64,000 nt of DNA from an uncultured Prochlorococcus sp. (GTDB taxonomy: Bacteria; Cyanobacteriota; Cyanobacteriia; PCC-6307; Cyanobiaceae). The position numbers were made by a program, and so were the translations under genes. Under the pieces are notes generated by a model, which saw nothing but the letters and a program-made list of their open reading frames with translations, had not been told where the DNA came from and did not search any database. The number at the start of each line of letters is the position of its first letter. Position 1 is the stretch's first letter. The stretch lies in NCBI GenBank assembly GCA_902519235.1, contig CABYJE010000001.1, forward strand, positions 1-64,000, read 5' to 3'. Shown here one piece after another: positions 43,505 through 56,514 of the stretch.

Positions 43505-45511
43505 ATGGTCGCTGCATCTGTTTCATTAGAATCACTTTGTGTAAATAGTATAAGAATGCTTGCTGTAGATGCAGTAAATAAATCTAATAGTGGACATCCT
43601 GGATTGCCAATGGGATGCGCTCCTATGGGTTATGCATTATGGCAAAACATACTTAATCACAACCCAAATAACCCAAAATGGTTCAATAGAGATCGTTTTG
43701 TATTATCAGCTGGTCATGGCTGTATGCTGTTGTATTCCTTGCTTCATTTGACAGGATATAAATCAGTTTCTATAGAAGATATTAAGGAATTTAGGCAATG
43801 GGGATCAAAAACTCCTGGACATCCAGAAACATTCGAAACTGAAGGTGTTGAAGTCACAGCTGGGCCTCTTGGTGCTGGAATTTCCAATGCTGTTGGTTTA
43901 GCAATAGCAGAAACTCACTTGGCAGCCAAATTTAATAAGCCTGATTGCAATATTGTTGATCACTATACTTACGTAATAATGGGTGACGGTTGTAATCAAG
44001 AGGGTATTGCATCAGAGGCTTGTTCATTAGCTGGTCATCTAAAGCTTGGAAAATTAATTGCACTCTATGACGATAATCAAATTACAATTGATGGGCGAAC
44101 CGACGTTTCTTTCACCGAAGACGTATTAAAAAGATACGAAGCTTATGGATGGCATGTACAACATGTTGAAGATGGAAATCATGATGTTAAAGGAATAACT
44201 GAAGCTATCGAAAAAGCAAAATTAATTACAGACAAGCCTTCAATTATAAAAATTTCTACAACCATAGGTTATGGTTCGCCCAATAAATCAGATACTGCTG
44301 GGATTCATGGAGCAGCTGTTGGAGAAGAAGAAGCTGCATTAACGAGAGAGTTTCTAAATTGGGAATATCCTCCATTTGAAATACCAGATGAAGTATATGC
44401 ACATTTTAGAAAATCAATAAACAAAGGCGAAAATTTAGAGAAAGAATGGGATTCTAAATTTGAGGAATATCAAAAAAAATATCCCTCTGAAGGAGCCGAG
44501 TTAAACAGAATGTTAAAAGGCCAATTACCTGAGAATTGGGACTCAGATCTCCCTTCCTATACACCGGATGATAAAGGTTTAGCCACCAGAAAGCATTCAC
44601 AAATATGTTTAGGTGCCTTAGGACCCAACCTGCCTGAGTTAATTGGTGGATCAGCAGATTTAACCCACTCTAACTATACAGATATCAAGGGGGAAAGTGG
44701 ATCTTTCCAATCTGATAGTCCTGAAAAAAGATATTTACATTTTGGTGTAAGAGAGCATGCTATGGCAGCTGTACTTAATGGTATTGCGTATCACAATAGT
44801 GGTCTTATTCCTTATGGAGGAACTTTCCTTGTTTTCGCCGATTATATGAGAGGTTCAATGAGGCTCTCAGCACTAAGCGAATTAGGAGTTATTTATGTAT
44901 TAACCCATGATTCAATTGGTGTAGGAGAAGACGGGCCAACTCATCAACCTATTGAAACAATCCCTTCTCTTCGTGCTATGCCTAACATACTAGTTTTTAG
45001 ACCAGGAGATGGAAATGAGACAAGTGGAGCTTATAAGCTTGCTATTCAAAATCGAAAAAGACCTTCTGCCCTTTGTTTAAGTAGACAAGGTATGCCAAAT
45101 CAAGAAAATACTTCAATTGACAAAGTTGCTCTAGGTGGATATGTAGTTTCCGATTGTGAAGGAACTCCAGATCTAATATTTATTGGTACCGGAAGCGAAC
45201 TAAATCTTTGCATTGAAGCAAGTAAGGAAATTTCAAACTTAGGTAAAAAAATTAGAGTTGTTTCTATGCCTTGTATAGAACTTTTTGAAGAGCAAGAAGA
45301 ATCTTACAAAGAAAGTGTTTTACCTAGTAGCGTAAAAAAGAGAGTTGTAGTAGAAGCTGCTCATTCATTTGGTTGGCATAAATATACAGGTTTTGATGGA
45401 ATTTGTATTACTATGGATAGGTTCGGTGCATCAGCACCAGGTGGAGAATGTATGAAAAATTTTGGATTTACAGTCGAAAACGTAGTTAATAAAACTAAGG
45501 AAATTCTATAA
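43505..45511 (+). CDS. tktA: Transketolase (start set at [11 protein letters not shown])
   Basis: [42 protein letters not shown]. Confidence 0.97.
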   Translation: MVAASVSLESLCVNSIRMLAVDAVNKSNSGHPGLPMGCAPMGYALWQNILNHNPNNPKWFNRDRFVLSAGHGCMLLYSLLHLTGYKSVSIEDIKEFRQWGSKTPGHPETFETEGVEVTAGPLGAGISNAVGLAIAETHLAAKFNKPDCNIVDHYTYVIMGDGCNQEGIASEACSLAGHLKLGKLIALYDDNQITIDGRTDVSFTEDVLKRYEAYGWHVQHVEDGNHDVKGITEAIEKAKLITDKPSIIKISTTIGYGSPNKSDTAGIHGAAVGEEEAALTREFLNWEYPPFEIPDEVYAHFRKSINKGENLEKEWDSKFEEYQKKYPSEGAELNRMLKGQLPENWDSDLPSYTPDDKGLATRKHSQICLGALGPNLPELIGGSADLTHSNYTDIKGESGSFQSDSPEKRYLHFGVREHAMAAVLNGIAYHNSGLIPYGGTFLVFADYMRGSMRLSALSELGVIYVLTHDSIGVGEDGPTHQPIETIPSLRAMPNILVFRPGDGNETSGAYKLAIQNRKRPSALCLSRQGMPNQENTSIDKVALGGYVVSDCEGTPDLIFIGTGSELNLCIEASKEISNLGKKIRVVSMPCIELFEEQEESYKESVLPSSVKKRVVVEAAHSFGWHKYTGFDGICITMDRFGASAPGGECMKNFGFTVENVVNKTKEIL

Positions 45512-45525
45512 CTACTAATTGATAA

Positions 45526-46902
<1,377 letters not shown>

Positions 46903-46944
46903 TTAATTTTTAAATTGTTATTACTAAAGTTTGATCAAACTTCC

Positions 46945-47019
46945 ACTTCCCTGCATCAGGATTAATGATTTAGGTTCAAAGGGTATGATCTCAGCTAAGT
47001 TAAATGTCTTAGCACCCCT
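46945..47019 (-). promoter_or_regulatory. TPP riboswitch (THI element) in thiC leader; boundaries approximate
   Basis: Minus strand: AGGGGTGC...GCTGAGATCATACCCTTTGAACCT...TAATCCTGATGCAGGGAAG, matching TPP aptamer signatures, upstream of thiC. Confidence 0.9.
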
Positions 47020-47095
47020 AGTATTAATTTTATTAATAGCTCTTTTCTAAAAAATAGTCATCCAATATTGCGTAAAAATAAATAAAATTATTTAT

Positions 47096-47311
47096 TTATT
47101 TATTTTTTTTATAGGACCTTATCTTTTTTAAAATATTATCCCTATCCAGTCTTCTTCGTACTTCTTTCTCCAAAATAATTGAAATTCCCATTAATCCAAT
47201 AGGTAAATAAAAAATTTTTCTAGTATTGTCCTGCAATATCAAGCCAACAGCAGACATGAAAATCATAAAAGGAGCGACTAAAGACAAAATAAATCTTTTA
47301 TTAATTTTCAT
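47096..47311 (-). CDS. Small membrane protein
   Basis: 71-aa ORF with two hydrophobic segments, overlapping the next gene by 4 nt. Confidence 0.65.
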   Translation of the reverse strand: MKINKRFILSLVAPFMIFMSAVGLILQDNTRKIFYLPIGLMGISIILEKEVRRRLDRDNILKKIRSYKKNK

Positions 47312-48492
47312 TTATCAACTTCATTAATTAATTGGTTGTTTAACTTTAATATGGATTCTGTGATTACTTTAATTCCAATAGCAATAGCTCTTTCATCTGG
47401 ATCGAATTTGGAACTATGTAGCGGAGCACACCCTTTTGTACTAGAGACACCAAGCCGAAACATTGCTCCAGGAATCTCATTCAAAAACTCAGCGAAATCT
47501 TCAGCACCTAATGATGGTTTTTGTAATTCAATAACATTTTCACGACCCAAAACAATTACCGCCGAATCTCGTAGGACTTTATTAATTTCAGAATTATTAT
47601 TTACTGGTGGAGTAATTTCTTTAAATATTACTTTTGCATCAGCTCCACAACTATTCGCTAAAGAGGAGATATTTTCATTGAGCCAATGACCAATATTTTT
47701 AAATAATTTCAGATTAGTGCATCTTACCGTACCAATTAAATTAACCTTTTCTGCAAGAACATTAAATGCATTGCCACCATTTATTTTACCAAAAGTTATT
47801 ACTACAGGATCTAGAGGATCTAACTTCCGTGTAATTAATTCTTGAATTCCCGAGATAACTTTAGAGGCCACCCAAATAGCATCAACTCCTTCATGAGGTC
47901 GAGCACCATGGCCTGATTTTCCTTTAATCTCTACCTTGAGTTCTCCGGCGGCGGCAGTTAAACTGCCTTCTTTAATCCCAATAGTCCCTACAGACAAATC
48001 GGGGTAGACATGAACTCCCAAAATATGGGTTAAACCATTAGTTGCTCCATCTTCAATCATCCATCTAGCTCCACTCGCAATTTCTTCAGCGGGTTGAAAA
48101 ATTATTCTAGTCCCAAAATTAAGTTTTAAATCCTTAATAATTTTTGCTACACCCAATCCAATTGATATATGCAAATCATGACCACAAGCATGCATAACAC
48201 CATCTACTTTTGAAGAAAAACTTAATTTAGTCTCTTCAAATATTGGCAAAGCATCCATATCCACTCTTAAGCCTATAATACCTTTATCTAAAGGACCAAA
48301 GTCACCTATAACTCCAGTTCTCCCAATAGATTCTCTAACCTTCCAACCAATATTTTTTAAATAACCGCTGATTAAAATTGCTGTTTGATTTTCAAGTCCA
48401 CTTAATTCCGGATGAGCATGGATATGTCTTCTTAAATTAATTAATTCATCGTTAAACGAATCAATTTTATTGAAAAACTGATTTCTGTTCAT
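47308..48492 (-). CDS. M20-family amidohydrolase
   Basis: RRHIHAHPELSGLE, MHACGHDLHISIGLGVA, GHGARPHEGVDAI. Confidence 0.93.
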   Translation of the reverse strand: MNRNQFFNKIDSFNDELINLRRHIHAHPELSGLENQTAILISGYLKNIGWKVRESIGRTGVIGDFGPLDKGIIGLRVDMDALPIFEETKLSFSSKVDGVMHACGHDLHISIGLGVAKIIKDLKLNFGTRIIFQPAEEIASGARWMIEDGATNGLTHILGVHVYPDLSVGTIGIKEGSLTAAAGELKVEIKGKSGHGARPHEGVDAIWVASKVISGIQELITRKLDPLDPVVITFGKINGGNAFNVLAEKVNLIGTVRCTNLKLFKNIGHWLNENISSLANSCGADAKVIFKEITPPVNNNSEINKVLRDSAVIVLGRENVIELQKPSLGAEDFAEFLNEIPGAMFRLGVSSTKGCAPLHSSKFDPDERAIAIGIKVITESILKLNNQLINEVDK

Positions 48493-48495
48493 TAA

Positions 48496-49284
48496 TTATT
48501 TTAAATCGATAAAGTGCATTAAATCTTCAATTGGTTTTGGAGGCCATCTTCTTATTGTTTTTAACCATTCCTCATCACTATACCTAGGATCTAGTTCTGA
48601 TACTGCGACCCAATTACTCTCTGCTTGACCAGATTCACCCTTGGACCAATTCAGAGCTGTATAAGCTGCCCTAGCATCTACAAACGTAGGATAACGTCTA
48701 ATTAATTTTTTTAATTCTTTTTCAGATTCCTCAATATTTCCCAACTGATAATCTACTAACGCCATACTTGACCTAGCCATAGCAAATCCAGGATTATACA
48801 CAGATGCTTTTGAAAATAAATCTCTTGCTTTTTCCCATTGTGATGTAGAACCTTCAACATTTGCCAAATTATATAACGCAGAGAAATTCTGACTATCTTG
48901 AGAAATAACAAACATATAATCTTTTTTCGCCTGCGACCATAAACCTAATGCTTCCTCTGCTATGCCTCTATTGATATAAGGATCAATTTCATTAGGATTT
49001 AAATTTATTGCATTATTTTGGTCATCTATTGATCCCTCTATATCTCCAAGAACAAGTCTTACATTGCCTCTGTTACTCAAACCTGCAGCATCATCAGGGT
49101 AAGAATCGAGATAACGATCCCATTCTTGTAAAGCGAGATTAAATTTTCCACCCGAACTTAAATCTAATGCGTTTTTAAACAAATCCTCTCTTGAAGATAA
49201 TGAATAGCATGGTGCTATATATAGAATATTGACCAAAACAAAAATTAATAAAAAACAAAGCTTAACTTTTTTAAAAGTTATCAT
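48496..49284 (-). CDS. TPR-repeat protein with N-terminal signal/TM segment
   Basis: [50 protein letters not shown]. Confidence 0.85.
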   Translation of the reverse strand: MITFKKVKLCFLLIFVLVNILYIAPCYSLSSREDLFKNALDLSSGGKFNLALQEWDRYLDSYPDDAAGLSNRGNVRLVLGDIEGSIDDQNNAINLNPNEIDPYINRGIAEEALGLWSQAKKDYMFVISQDSQNFSALYNLANVEGSTSQWEKARDLFSKASVYNPGFAMARSSMALVDYQLGNIEESEKELKKLIRRYPTFVDARAAYTALNWSKGESGQAESNWVAVSELDPRYSDEEWLKTIRRWPPKPIEDLMHFIDLK

Positions 49285-50329
49285 TTTTTGAATTAATGTA
49301 TTTTTTCCCTAAAGTAGTAAGCAATCTTCCTCGAGGAGTTTTCGTGAGAAAACCAATTTTGATTAGATATGGCTCAACTACAAATTCTAACATTGAAGGA
49401 TCATCACCCAATCCAGCTGCGATGGAATCGAGTCCAGTTGGGACATTATTATTTTGGTTTAAGAAAGATAAATATTGTCGATCTAGAGAATCTAATCCTT
49501 TTTCATCTATTTGGTAAGAATTTAAAGCTTTTTTTATTAAATTAAAATCTACATTATTAGTTTCTTTAACAACTTGAGCATAATCTCGAACACGTCTTAA
49601 TAATCTTAAAGCAATTCTTGGAGTCCCTCGAGATATCTTTGCTAAATAATATGATGCTTCATGATCTAAATTAATGTTTATTAATCGGGAGAAATTATCA
49701 ATAATTTGTTTTAATTCATCGTAGGTATAAAGTTCAATTTTTTGAGCAATACCAAATCTATCTCTCAGTGGGGCACTAATTGAAGCTAATTTAGTTGTCG
49801 CGCCAATCAGAGTAAACTTTGGAAGATAAATTGTTCTACAACGTGCTCCTCTATTAGCACCCATAGTTAAATCCAGTCTAAAATCCTCCATTGCAGAATA
49901 TAAAAGCTCTTCAGTGAGCCTATTTAATCGATGTATCTCATCGATAAACAAAACTTCACCTTCTTTTAGTCCTAGCAGTAAACCTACAATATCTCTTGGT
50001 CTTTCAATTGCAGGTGCAGTAGCTATCCTACATTTTGTATTCATTTCATGAGCTATCAAAAAAGCTAAGGTGGTCTTACCTAAACCAGGCTTTCCATATA
50101 AAAGAGTATGCTCTAAAGGTTCTTTTCTGTAGATTGAAGCATCTATAGCTATTCTTAAAGAAAACTTAAGATTTTTTTGGCCAATAAATTCTTGTAAAGA
50201 ATTAGGGCGAGCTAAGTTTAAATTATTATTTCTCTTTTCTTCTGGAATAATTTTTGAATCAACTAGCCTAAGCTCTTTTTTACGAAGAGAAAAGTCATCA
50301 TCGCCTAAATTGGAGGATATTATTGCCAT
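49271..50329 (-). CDS. ruvB: Holliday junction branch migration ATPase RuvB
   Basis: [63 protein letters not shown]. Confidence 0.98.
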   Translation of the reverse strand: MAIISSNLGDDDFSLRKKELRLVDSKIIPEEKRNNNLNLARPNSLQEFIGQKNLKFSLRIAIDASIYRKEPLEHTLLYGKPGLGKTTLAFLIAHEMNTKCRIATAPAIERPRDIVGLLLGLKEGEVLFIDEIHRLNRLTEELLYSAMEDFRLDLTMGANRGARCRTIYLPKFTLIGATTKLASISAPLRDRFGIAQKIELYTYDELKQIIDNFSRLININLDHEASYYLAKISRGTPRIALRLLRRVRDYAQVVKETNNVDFNLIKKALNSYQIDEKGLDSLDRQYLSFLNQNNNVPTGLDSIAAGLGDDPSMLEFVVEPYLIKIGFLTKTPRGRLLTTLGKKYINSKNDNF

Positions 50330-50380
50330 AATGAAAGGTTAATTGCAATTGTTCTTAGAAGAAAGATTTTTATAACAAAA

Positions 50381-50876
50381 ATGGCAAAAAATTCAAACAA
50401 AGTTAAAAAAAATACTAAAAAGGAAAATACTTTTAAGCGTTTAGCAGAAAATAGATATGCAAAATTTCAATATGCAATATCTGAAACAATTGAAGCTGGA
50501 ATTGAACTTTTAGGGACTGAAGTAAAGTCTATTAGAAATGGAAAAGCAAATTTAAGAGATGGTTATTGTTCATTTAGAGAAAATGAGATTTTATTATTAA
50601 ATGTTCACATTTCACCACACAAAAATGTGGGTTCTTTTTTTAATCATGATCCATTAAGAAATAGAAAATTGCTTCTACATAAAAAAGAAATAATAAAACT
50701 GAAATCCAATGCTGAAAAAAAAAGGGATGACTATAGTCCCGTTATCTCTATATTTAAAAGGTTCATGGATAAAACTAACTATTGGAGTTGGCAGAGGGAA
50801 AAAATTACATGACAAACGACAAGATGAAAAACAAAAAAATTTAAAAAAAGAAATTAACTCTGCCCTTAGAAGATAG
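50381..50876 (+). CDS. smpB: SsrA-binding protein SmpB, split by an apparent +1 A in A9 (50715-50723); ORF track covers only 50381..50812
   Basis: Frame 0: [37 protein letters not shown]; after A9 the other frame reads [50 protein letters not shown]. Confidence 0.9.
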
Positions 50877-50903
50877 AAAAATTATTTAGTTTTAGTTAAA
50901 TTA

Positions 50904-51149
50904 TCAATCTAAACTTACTGAACTTGGAGGTGGGGATGGATCTGGATCTGCAATTAACATATGCTGCAAGACAGTTTCAGGTCTCTCACTATCTCTCCAG
51001 CGAATTTTATACGCAGGCATTTTCGTACCCCTGCTTGTAGTTTGCTCTACTGGTTCAATAACCCATCCTCTTCTTGATCTACCTTGAGGATTTCTTTTTA
51101 CTACTGCATCCGCGTGTTTGAAACGGAAACCAACACGTTCACCACTCAT
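50904..51149 (-). CDS. Conserved hypothetical protein
   Basis: MSGERVGFRFKHADAVVKRNPQGRSRRGWVIEPVEQTTSRGTKMPAYKIRW. Confidence 0.7.
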   Translation of the reverse strand: MSGERVGFRFKHADAVVKRNPQGRSRRGWVIEPVEQTTSRGTKMPAYKIRWRDSERPETVLQHMLIADPDPSPPPSSVSLD

Positions 51150-51178
51150 TTAAAAAATTTCGTATTGGATTAATTAGT

Positions 51179-52717
51179 TTATTTTACTTCATTCAAGGTT
51201 AATTTTTCATTTTTATTAGAAGTTATTTCTGGTTTTAACAATGGAAAAGGTATTACATCTCTAATAGATGGGCTATTAGTAATTATCATAATAAGTCTAT
51301 CTATGCCTATGCCTAACCCTCCAGTAGGAGGCATCCCAATCTCTAAAGCATTCAAAAAATCTTCATCTATACAATGAGCCTCATAATCTCCTTCATCTCT
51401 AAGAGATTGCTGCAATTGCATTCTCTCTCTTTGATCTACTGGATCAATCAATTCACTAAAAGCATTTGCCAGCTCTCGACCAACAATAAATAATTCAAAT
51501 CTCTGAACCATTTCTTTATTATCTATATGAGGCCTAGCTAATGGGGAAATTTCAACAGGATAATCGATAACAAAAGTAGGTTCTATAAGTTCCGACTCTA
51601 CTTTTTGCTCGAAGACTTCATTTAAAAGTCTTCCCACAGTGTTTACTTTATTAGAGAATTCAACATTTATGCTTTTAACAGCTAGTTTTGCGGCTTGAAA
51701 ATCTCCTCTGAAAGAATCAAAATCAATGCCTGTATATTTTTTGACTATATCTTTCATAGATATTCTTAACCAAGGTTTAGAAAAATCAATTTTATTATTT
51801 TGATAATTTATAAGTAATGAACCACATGCATCAGCTACGATTTCTTTAATAAGTTCTTCTGTTAAATCCATCATATCGACATAGTTAGAAAAAGCTTGAT
51901 AAATTTCAACCGAAGTAAATTCTGGATTATGCTTTGTACTTATCCCCTCATTACGAAAAATTCTTCCCAATTCATAGACTTTCTCAAATCCTCCAACAAC
52001 CATTCTTTTTAAATGTAATTCTGTTGCTATTCTGAGATACAGTGGAATATCTAATGTATTGTGGTGAGTTATAAATGGTCTTGCTTCAGCACCACCAGCT
52101 TCAGATTGCAAAATTGGAGTCTCTATCTCTAAAAAATTTCTATTATCCAACCATTTTCTAATAAAACTGATACATTTTGCTCTTGTTTTAAATACATTTT
52201 TGGATTGAGGATTCACTATTAAATCTAAATAACGTTGTCTATATCTTTTCTCAATGTCAGTCAATCCATGCCATTTATCGGGTAAAGGCTGTAAAGATTT
52301 CGATAACATTTCCCATTTTTCTACTTTAATTGAAAGTTCACCTTTATTAGTTTTTTTAATGCTTCCGTGTACACCTAACCAATCACCAATATCTACTATT
52401 TCCTTAATATCTTCAAAAGAAAGTAATTTTTGATTTTCTAAATTAGAATTAATAATCCTTTTATCTAAATAAAGCTGAATGTGGCCTTCTTGATCGCTTA
52501 TTGTGAAAAAGGCAATTTTGCCCATTACCCTTTTGGCCATGACTCTACCAGCAAGAGAAACACTAAAATCTACCTCTTTGCCATTTTCTAAATAATTAAA
52601 TTTTTGAATCAGAAATTTTGTAGTATGTGAAACTTTAAAACTCTCTGCGTAAGAAGCAAATCCTTTACTAACTAGTGAGTTAGCTTTTTGCAAACGTGCT
52701 TCTCTTATTTCAGACAA
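51179..52717 (-). CDS. lysS: Lysyl-tRNA synthetase, class II
   Basis: [62 protein letters not shown]. Confidence 0.98.
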   Translation of the reverse strand: MSEIREARLQKANSLVSKGFASYAESFKVSHTTKFLIQKFNYLENGKEVDFSVSLAGRVMAKRVMGKIAFFTISDQEGHIQLYLDKRIINSNLENQKLLSFEDIKEIVDIGDWLGVHGSIKKTNKGELSIKVEKWEMLSKSLQPLPDKWHGLTDIEKRYRQRYLDLIVNPQSKNVFKTRAKCISFIRKWLDNRNFLEIETPILQSEAGGAEARPFITHHNTLDIPLYLRIATELHLKRMVVGGFEKVYELGRIFRNEGISTKHNPEFTSVEIYQAFSNYVDMMDLTEELIKEIVADACGSLLINYQNNKIDFSKPWLRISMKDIVKKYTGIDFDSFRGDFQAAKLAVKSINVEFSNKVNTVGRLLNEVFEQKVESELIEPTFVIDYPVEISPLARPHIDNKEMVQRFELFIVGRELANAFSELIDPVDQRERMQLQQSLRDEGDYEAHCIDEDFLNALEIGMPPTGGLGIGIDRLIMIITNSPSIRDVIPFPLLKPEITSNKNEKLTLNEVK

Positions 52718-52767
52718 AATTTAATTCAGTTTATTTGTTGTATTTAATAAAACTATCAGACTAATGC

Positions 52768-53514
52768 TCAACTTGCCAAAGATGTTGCTGTTTCGCCAAC
52801 TCTCTGAGATGCATACCCTATTCCTCGAACAGTTAGTATTAATTCTGGATTTCTTGGGTCAGGTTCTAATTTACCTCTTAGCCTTGCTACATAAACATCA
52901 ACAACTCTTAAATCAGCCGCTCTCCGAGGAGGATAACCCCATAACTGTTCTAAAATTTCTGCTCGCGGAACAACTTTACCTGGCTCGTCAAATAATAATT
53001 CTAGAAGGCTAAATTCGGTATAAGTTAGGCTAATTCTTTCACCTGCTCTAGAAACTTGTCTGCGATTAGTATCAACAACCAAACTTCCAAATTTCATAAC
53101 TCCTTTACCAGATGGAACTTCTTTAGTTTCAGTAACTGATACAGCAGGTCCCATTCTTCTCAAAATAGTAGCTATCCTAGCTTCTAACTCTTTTGGACTA
53201 AATGGTTTAGATAAGTAATCATCAGCCCCTAGATCTAAACCTGCAACCCTCTCTGAGATAGCCTCTAGTGCAGTTAAGAATATTATCGGTACTACTGATT
53301 CAGCTCTAATTCTTCTGCAAACTGCAAATCCATCCATTTTCGGGAGCATAACATCAAGAACTATTAAGTCTGGGGAATCTCTATGAAAAGAATCAATAGC
53401 CTCTTCTCCATTAGTAGCTGAATAAACTTGATATCCTGCTAGTTGAAGCCTAGTAACTAATACCTTCAAAACTGCTGGTTCATCATCAACGACTAAAATT
53501 CTTGCTTTTGACAT
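52768..53514 (-). CDS. OmpR/PhoB-family response regulator
   Basis: ILVVDDEPAVLKVL, LIVLDVMLPKMDGF, LTALE, KPFSPKELEARI; winged-helix C-terminal domain. Confidence 0.95.
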   Translation of the reverse strand: MSKARILVVDDEPAVLKVLVTRLQLAGYQVYSATNGEEAIDSFHRDSPDLIVLDVMLPKMDGFAVCRRIRAESVVPIIFLTALEAISERVAGLDLGADDYLSKPFSPKELEARIATILRRMGPAVSVTETKEVPSGKGVMKFGSLVVDTNRRQVSRAGERISLTYTEFSLLELLFDEPGKVVPRAEILEQLWGYPPRRAADLRVVDVYVARLRGKLEPDPRNPELILTVRGIGYASQRVGETATSLAS

Positions 53515-53697
53515 AGTTAAAAAAGATTTCTAGATATTTCAAAGCAAAGAATCATTGCATTGAACATTTATTCTAACAATTAAAAATATAACATTACGAA
53601 CCCTCAAAGAGATATTCCGTAGATCTTCAAAAATTTTAAATAATTTGAGGATATGTATTTTTTTCGAACACTTGATCAATATTTACGAAATTTATTA

Positions 53698-54243
53698 TTA
53701 TGATTTTCTACTTGAAAATTTAAACATTCTTAAAAGTTGGGAGCAAATAAAAGGAGCAAAAAAACCTGTCAGAAATACTTCAGCCAAGATATTTTTAAAA
53801 CTTGGGATAAATAGTAAAAAATTACTCTCTAAAGAATTTTTAAACAAAATTTGCAAAAAATAAAGAGTCCCACATAAAAAAGTTCCTAAAGAACAAATTA
53901 AACCATACCTAAAATGTCCTACCAAAACATCACTATGCAATTTAATTCTTCCAAACAAAATTCCACATAAAATTAAGCCTGGTATTTGAGTAAAGTTGTT
54001 ATCTATAGTTAAAGAATCTAAAATAAGACCTAAAAATAATCCAAATATTAGTCCATTAAATGATCCATTAATCATTGACCAAGGCAATAACCAAAATAAC
54101 GGCCAATATGGCTGAACTCCTAAAAATCCAAGCCAATTTGGGTGCCACAAAAAAATAATTGGGATAAAAATAAAGCATATTATGGATAATTTTTTTTTAA
54201 AAAATTTATTCATTAAATATTTACTTTTACAATTTGCACCCAA
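53698..54243 (-). CDS. mreD: Rod shape-determining protein MreD-like (start likely MNKFFKKK at 54213)
   Basis: Polytopic membrane protein downstream of mreB-mreC. Confidence 0.75.
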   Translation of the reverse strand: MGANCKSKYLMNKFFKKKLSIICFIFIPIIFLWHPNWLGFLGVQPYWPLFWLLPWSMINGSFNGLIFGLFLGLILDSLTIDNNFTQIPGLILCGILFGRIKLHSDVLVGHFRYGLICSLGTFLCGTLYFLQILFKNSLESNFLLFIPSFKNILAEVFLTGFFAPFICSQLLRMFKFSSRKS

Positions 54244-54962
54244 TCAATTGCTTGAGGTTTTGCCAAAAGCGAAATTTTTACCCTTTTTTTTGAGTTCAAT
54301 GAGTCATCTATAGATTGAACAATACCAATAGGGATATTTGGCGGCAATAAAGTACTAGCTGGAGAAGATGATACAAAATCTCCAACTTTAATATCGGCAT
54401 CTTTTGAATAAAGTATCAAGCTAGGATAATCATCTCCTAAACCGACCAGTAATCCGTGAATTTGAATTCTTTCCAACCAAACGCCTAACTTACTTTCTGG
54501 AGAAGTTATTAAAGTTACGGAGGAAGTAAATAAAGAAGTATTTTTTACTCTTCCTAATAATCCACCGGGACCAATAACTATGCTACCAATTTCTACCCCA
54601 TCTCTTGAACCTTTGTTTAATAATATTTGTCTCCACCAACTACCTGTTTTTCTCGAAATAACTGCAGCTGAAATATTATCATCATTCGATGATTCTTGAA
54701 GAGATAAGATTTCGCGCAATCTTATATTATCCTTTTTAAGAAGATTTAATCTTATTAAGGATTCTTGGTTTATGCTCTCAAGAATAACTTCTTTTTGAAA
54801 TTGACCAGGCCAAAAAGGCCTTGAAATAAAATAATAAAAATCCTTATAAAAAGATCCTTTTGATATCCTTACAAAAAATAAAAATAAAAAAATTCCCAAA
54901 AAAACCCAACTTTTCTTTTTATGCCACCAACGACTATTAGAAATTCGTCGGATTTCTAACAT
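54213..54962 (-). CDS. mreC: Rod shape-determining protein MreC
   Basis: ENIRLREIL-type coiled region; VISRKTGSWWRQILLNKGSRDGVEIGSIVIGPGGLLGRV. Confidence 0.9.
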   Translation of the reverse strand: MLEIRRISNSRWWHKKKSWVFLGIFLFLFFVRISKGSFYKDFYYFISRPFWPGQFQKEVILESINQESLIRLNLLKKDNIRLREILSLQESSNDDNISAAVISRKTGSWWRQILLNKGSRDGVEIGSIVIGPGGLLGRVKNTSLFTSSVTLITSPESKLGVWLERIQIHGLLVGLGDDYPSLILYSKDADIKVGDFVSSSPASTLLPPNIPIGIVQSIDDSLNSKKRVKISLLAKPQAIDWVQIVKVNI

Positions 54963-54966
54963 AAAA

Positions 54967-56019
54967 TTAATCTCTTATTGCGTTCCTTATAAAGTCTGGA
55001 GTATCAACAACCCTTTTCAGTTTTTTAAAATCATCTAAAACCTCTCCACAACCATTAACTACGCAAAGGAGTGGGTTTTCTGCTATGTGAGTAAAAATTC
55101 CCGTTTCGTCGCTTAATAAATCATTAATGCCTCTTACTAAAGCTCCTCCTCCAGCAAGCATAATTCCCCTATCAACAATGTCTGCAGCAAGTTCAGGGGG
55201 GGTTCTCTCTAAAGTTCTTTTTACAGCTTCCACTATTTTGCTAAGTGTTTCAGCCATGGCTTCTCTGATTTCTCCTGATGTCAAAGTGACTGATCTAGGT
55301 AGACCAGACAAAAGATGTAAACCTCTCACTTCTAAAGTAGTTTTATCAAAATCATCATCTGGAAATGCAGATCCAATTTTGATTTTTATATCTTCTGCAG
55401 TTCTCTCTCCAACAACTAAATTATGTACTTTTTTAAGATATAGCGCAATTGATTCATTTATTTCGTCGCCAGCTATTCGCACAGACTCACTCAATACAGT
55501 TCCACCTAAACTTAATACTGCAACCTCAGTAGTACCGCCCCCGATATCAACAATCATTGTTCCAATTGGCTCAGTTACTGGTAATGATGCTCCTATTGCT
55601 GCTGCAACAGGTTCATCAATTAAGTGAACTTCTCTCGCTCCGGCTAATCCAGCTTCTCTCACGGCTCTTCGTTCAACACTAGTAACTCCGCTTGGAATGC
55701 CAATAACTATTCTTGGAGCTACTATACCTTTCCCTTCGTTACATTTTTGAATAAATGTTTTTATCATTTGTTCTGCCGCATCAAAATCCGCGATAACTCC
55801 ATCTCTTAATGGTCTTACAGCTCTTATATTGCCAGGAGTCCTTCCAAGCATTAACTTTGCTTCTTTACCAACAGCCAATGGAATCCCTTCTTCTAAATCC
55901 ATAGCTACTACAGAGGGCTCTTGCAAAACAACACCCTTACCTGACACATGAATCAGAGTGTTGGCCGTTCCTAAATCTATGCCAATATCTCTAGAAAATT
56001 TAAATCTGTTAAAAATCAC
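54967..56019 (-). CDS. mreB: Rod shape-determining protein MreB
   Basis: [61 protein letters not shown]. Confidence 0.98.
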   Translation of the reverse strand: MIFNRFKFSRDIGIDLGTANTLIHVSGKGVVLQEPSVVAMDLEEGIPLAVGKEAKLMLGRTPGNIRAVRPLRDGVIADFDAAEQMIKTFIQKCNEGKGIVAPRIVIGIPSGVTSVERRAVREAGLAGAREVHLIDEPVAAAIGASLPVTEPIGTMIVDIGGGTTEVAVLSLGGTVLSESVRIAGDEINESIALYLKKVHNLVVGERTAEDIKIKIGSAFPDDDFDKTTLEVRGLHLLSGLPRSVTLTSGEIREAMAETLSKIVEAVKRTLERTPPELAADIVDRGIMLAGGGALVRGINDLLSDETGIFTHIAENPLLCVVNGCGEVLDDFKKLKRVVDTPDFIRNAIRD

Positions 56020-56151
56020 AATAAGAATTCTTTTTATAAATAATATATCTATTTTTTGTTAAGCTCTCAGAATTCTTTCGTTTAGTTATGAATAGCACGC
56101 AAAACTTTTAGCAGAATCTATAAAAATGAGTATTATAAAAAAAAAAAAATT

Positions 56152-56514
56152 ATGGAAATTAACACTGTTAACCTAGTTGGTAGAGCCGGAAGAGAACCAG
56201 ACGTCAGATATTTTGAATCAGGAAGCATCGTTGCAAATTTCACTCTTGCAGTGAACAGAAGAAGCAGAGATGAAGAGCCAGACTGGTTTAATTTAGAAAT
56301 TTGGGGCAAGCAAGCACAGATAGCAGCAGATTACGTTAAAAAAGGATCTTTGATTGGAATTACAGGAAGCTTTAAAATTGATAGCTGGAAAGATAAAAAT
56401 ACTGGGGAAGACAGATACAAACCAGTTGTTAGGGTTGATAGATTAAACTTGCTAAGTTCCCGAAAAGAGTCCGAAAATAATCAAAATAATAACTCAAGCG
56501 AAATCCCTTTTTAA
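56152..56514 (+). CDS. ssb: Single-stranded DNA-binding protein
   Basis: NTVNLVGRAGREPDVRYFESGSIVANFTLAVNRR, FNLEIWGKQAQIAADYVKKGSLIGITG. Confidence 0.95.
   Translation: MEINTVNLVGRAGREPDVRYFESGSIVANFTLAVNRRSRDEEPDWFNLEIWGKQAQIAADYVKKGSLIGITGSFKIDSWKDKNTGEDRYKPVVRVDRLNLLSSRKESENNQNNNSSEIPF

Noticed and set aside
46985-47050. Tiny hydrophobic ORF MISAKLNVLAPLVLILLIALF on the plus strand
   Set aside because: It is antisense to the TPP riboswitch upstream of thiC; the sequence is explained by the aptamer.
55127-55627. 166-aa plus-strand ORF antisense to mreB
   Set aside because: Shadow ORF of a well-conserved gene; low-complexity Ser/Pro/Ile composition.
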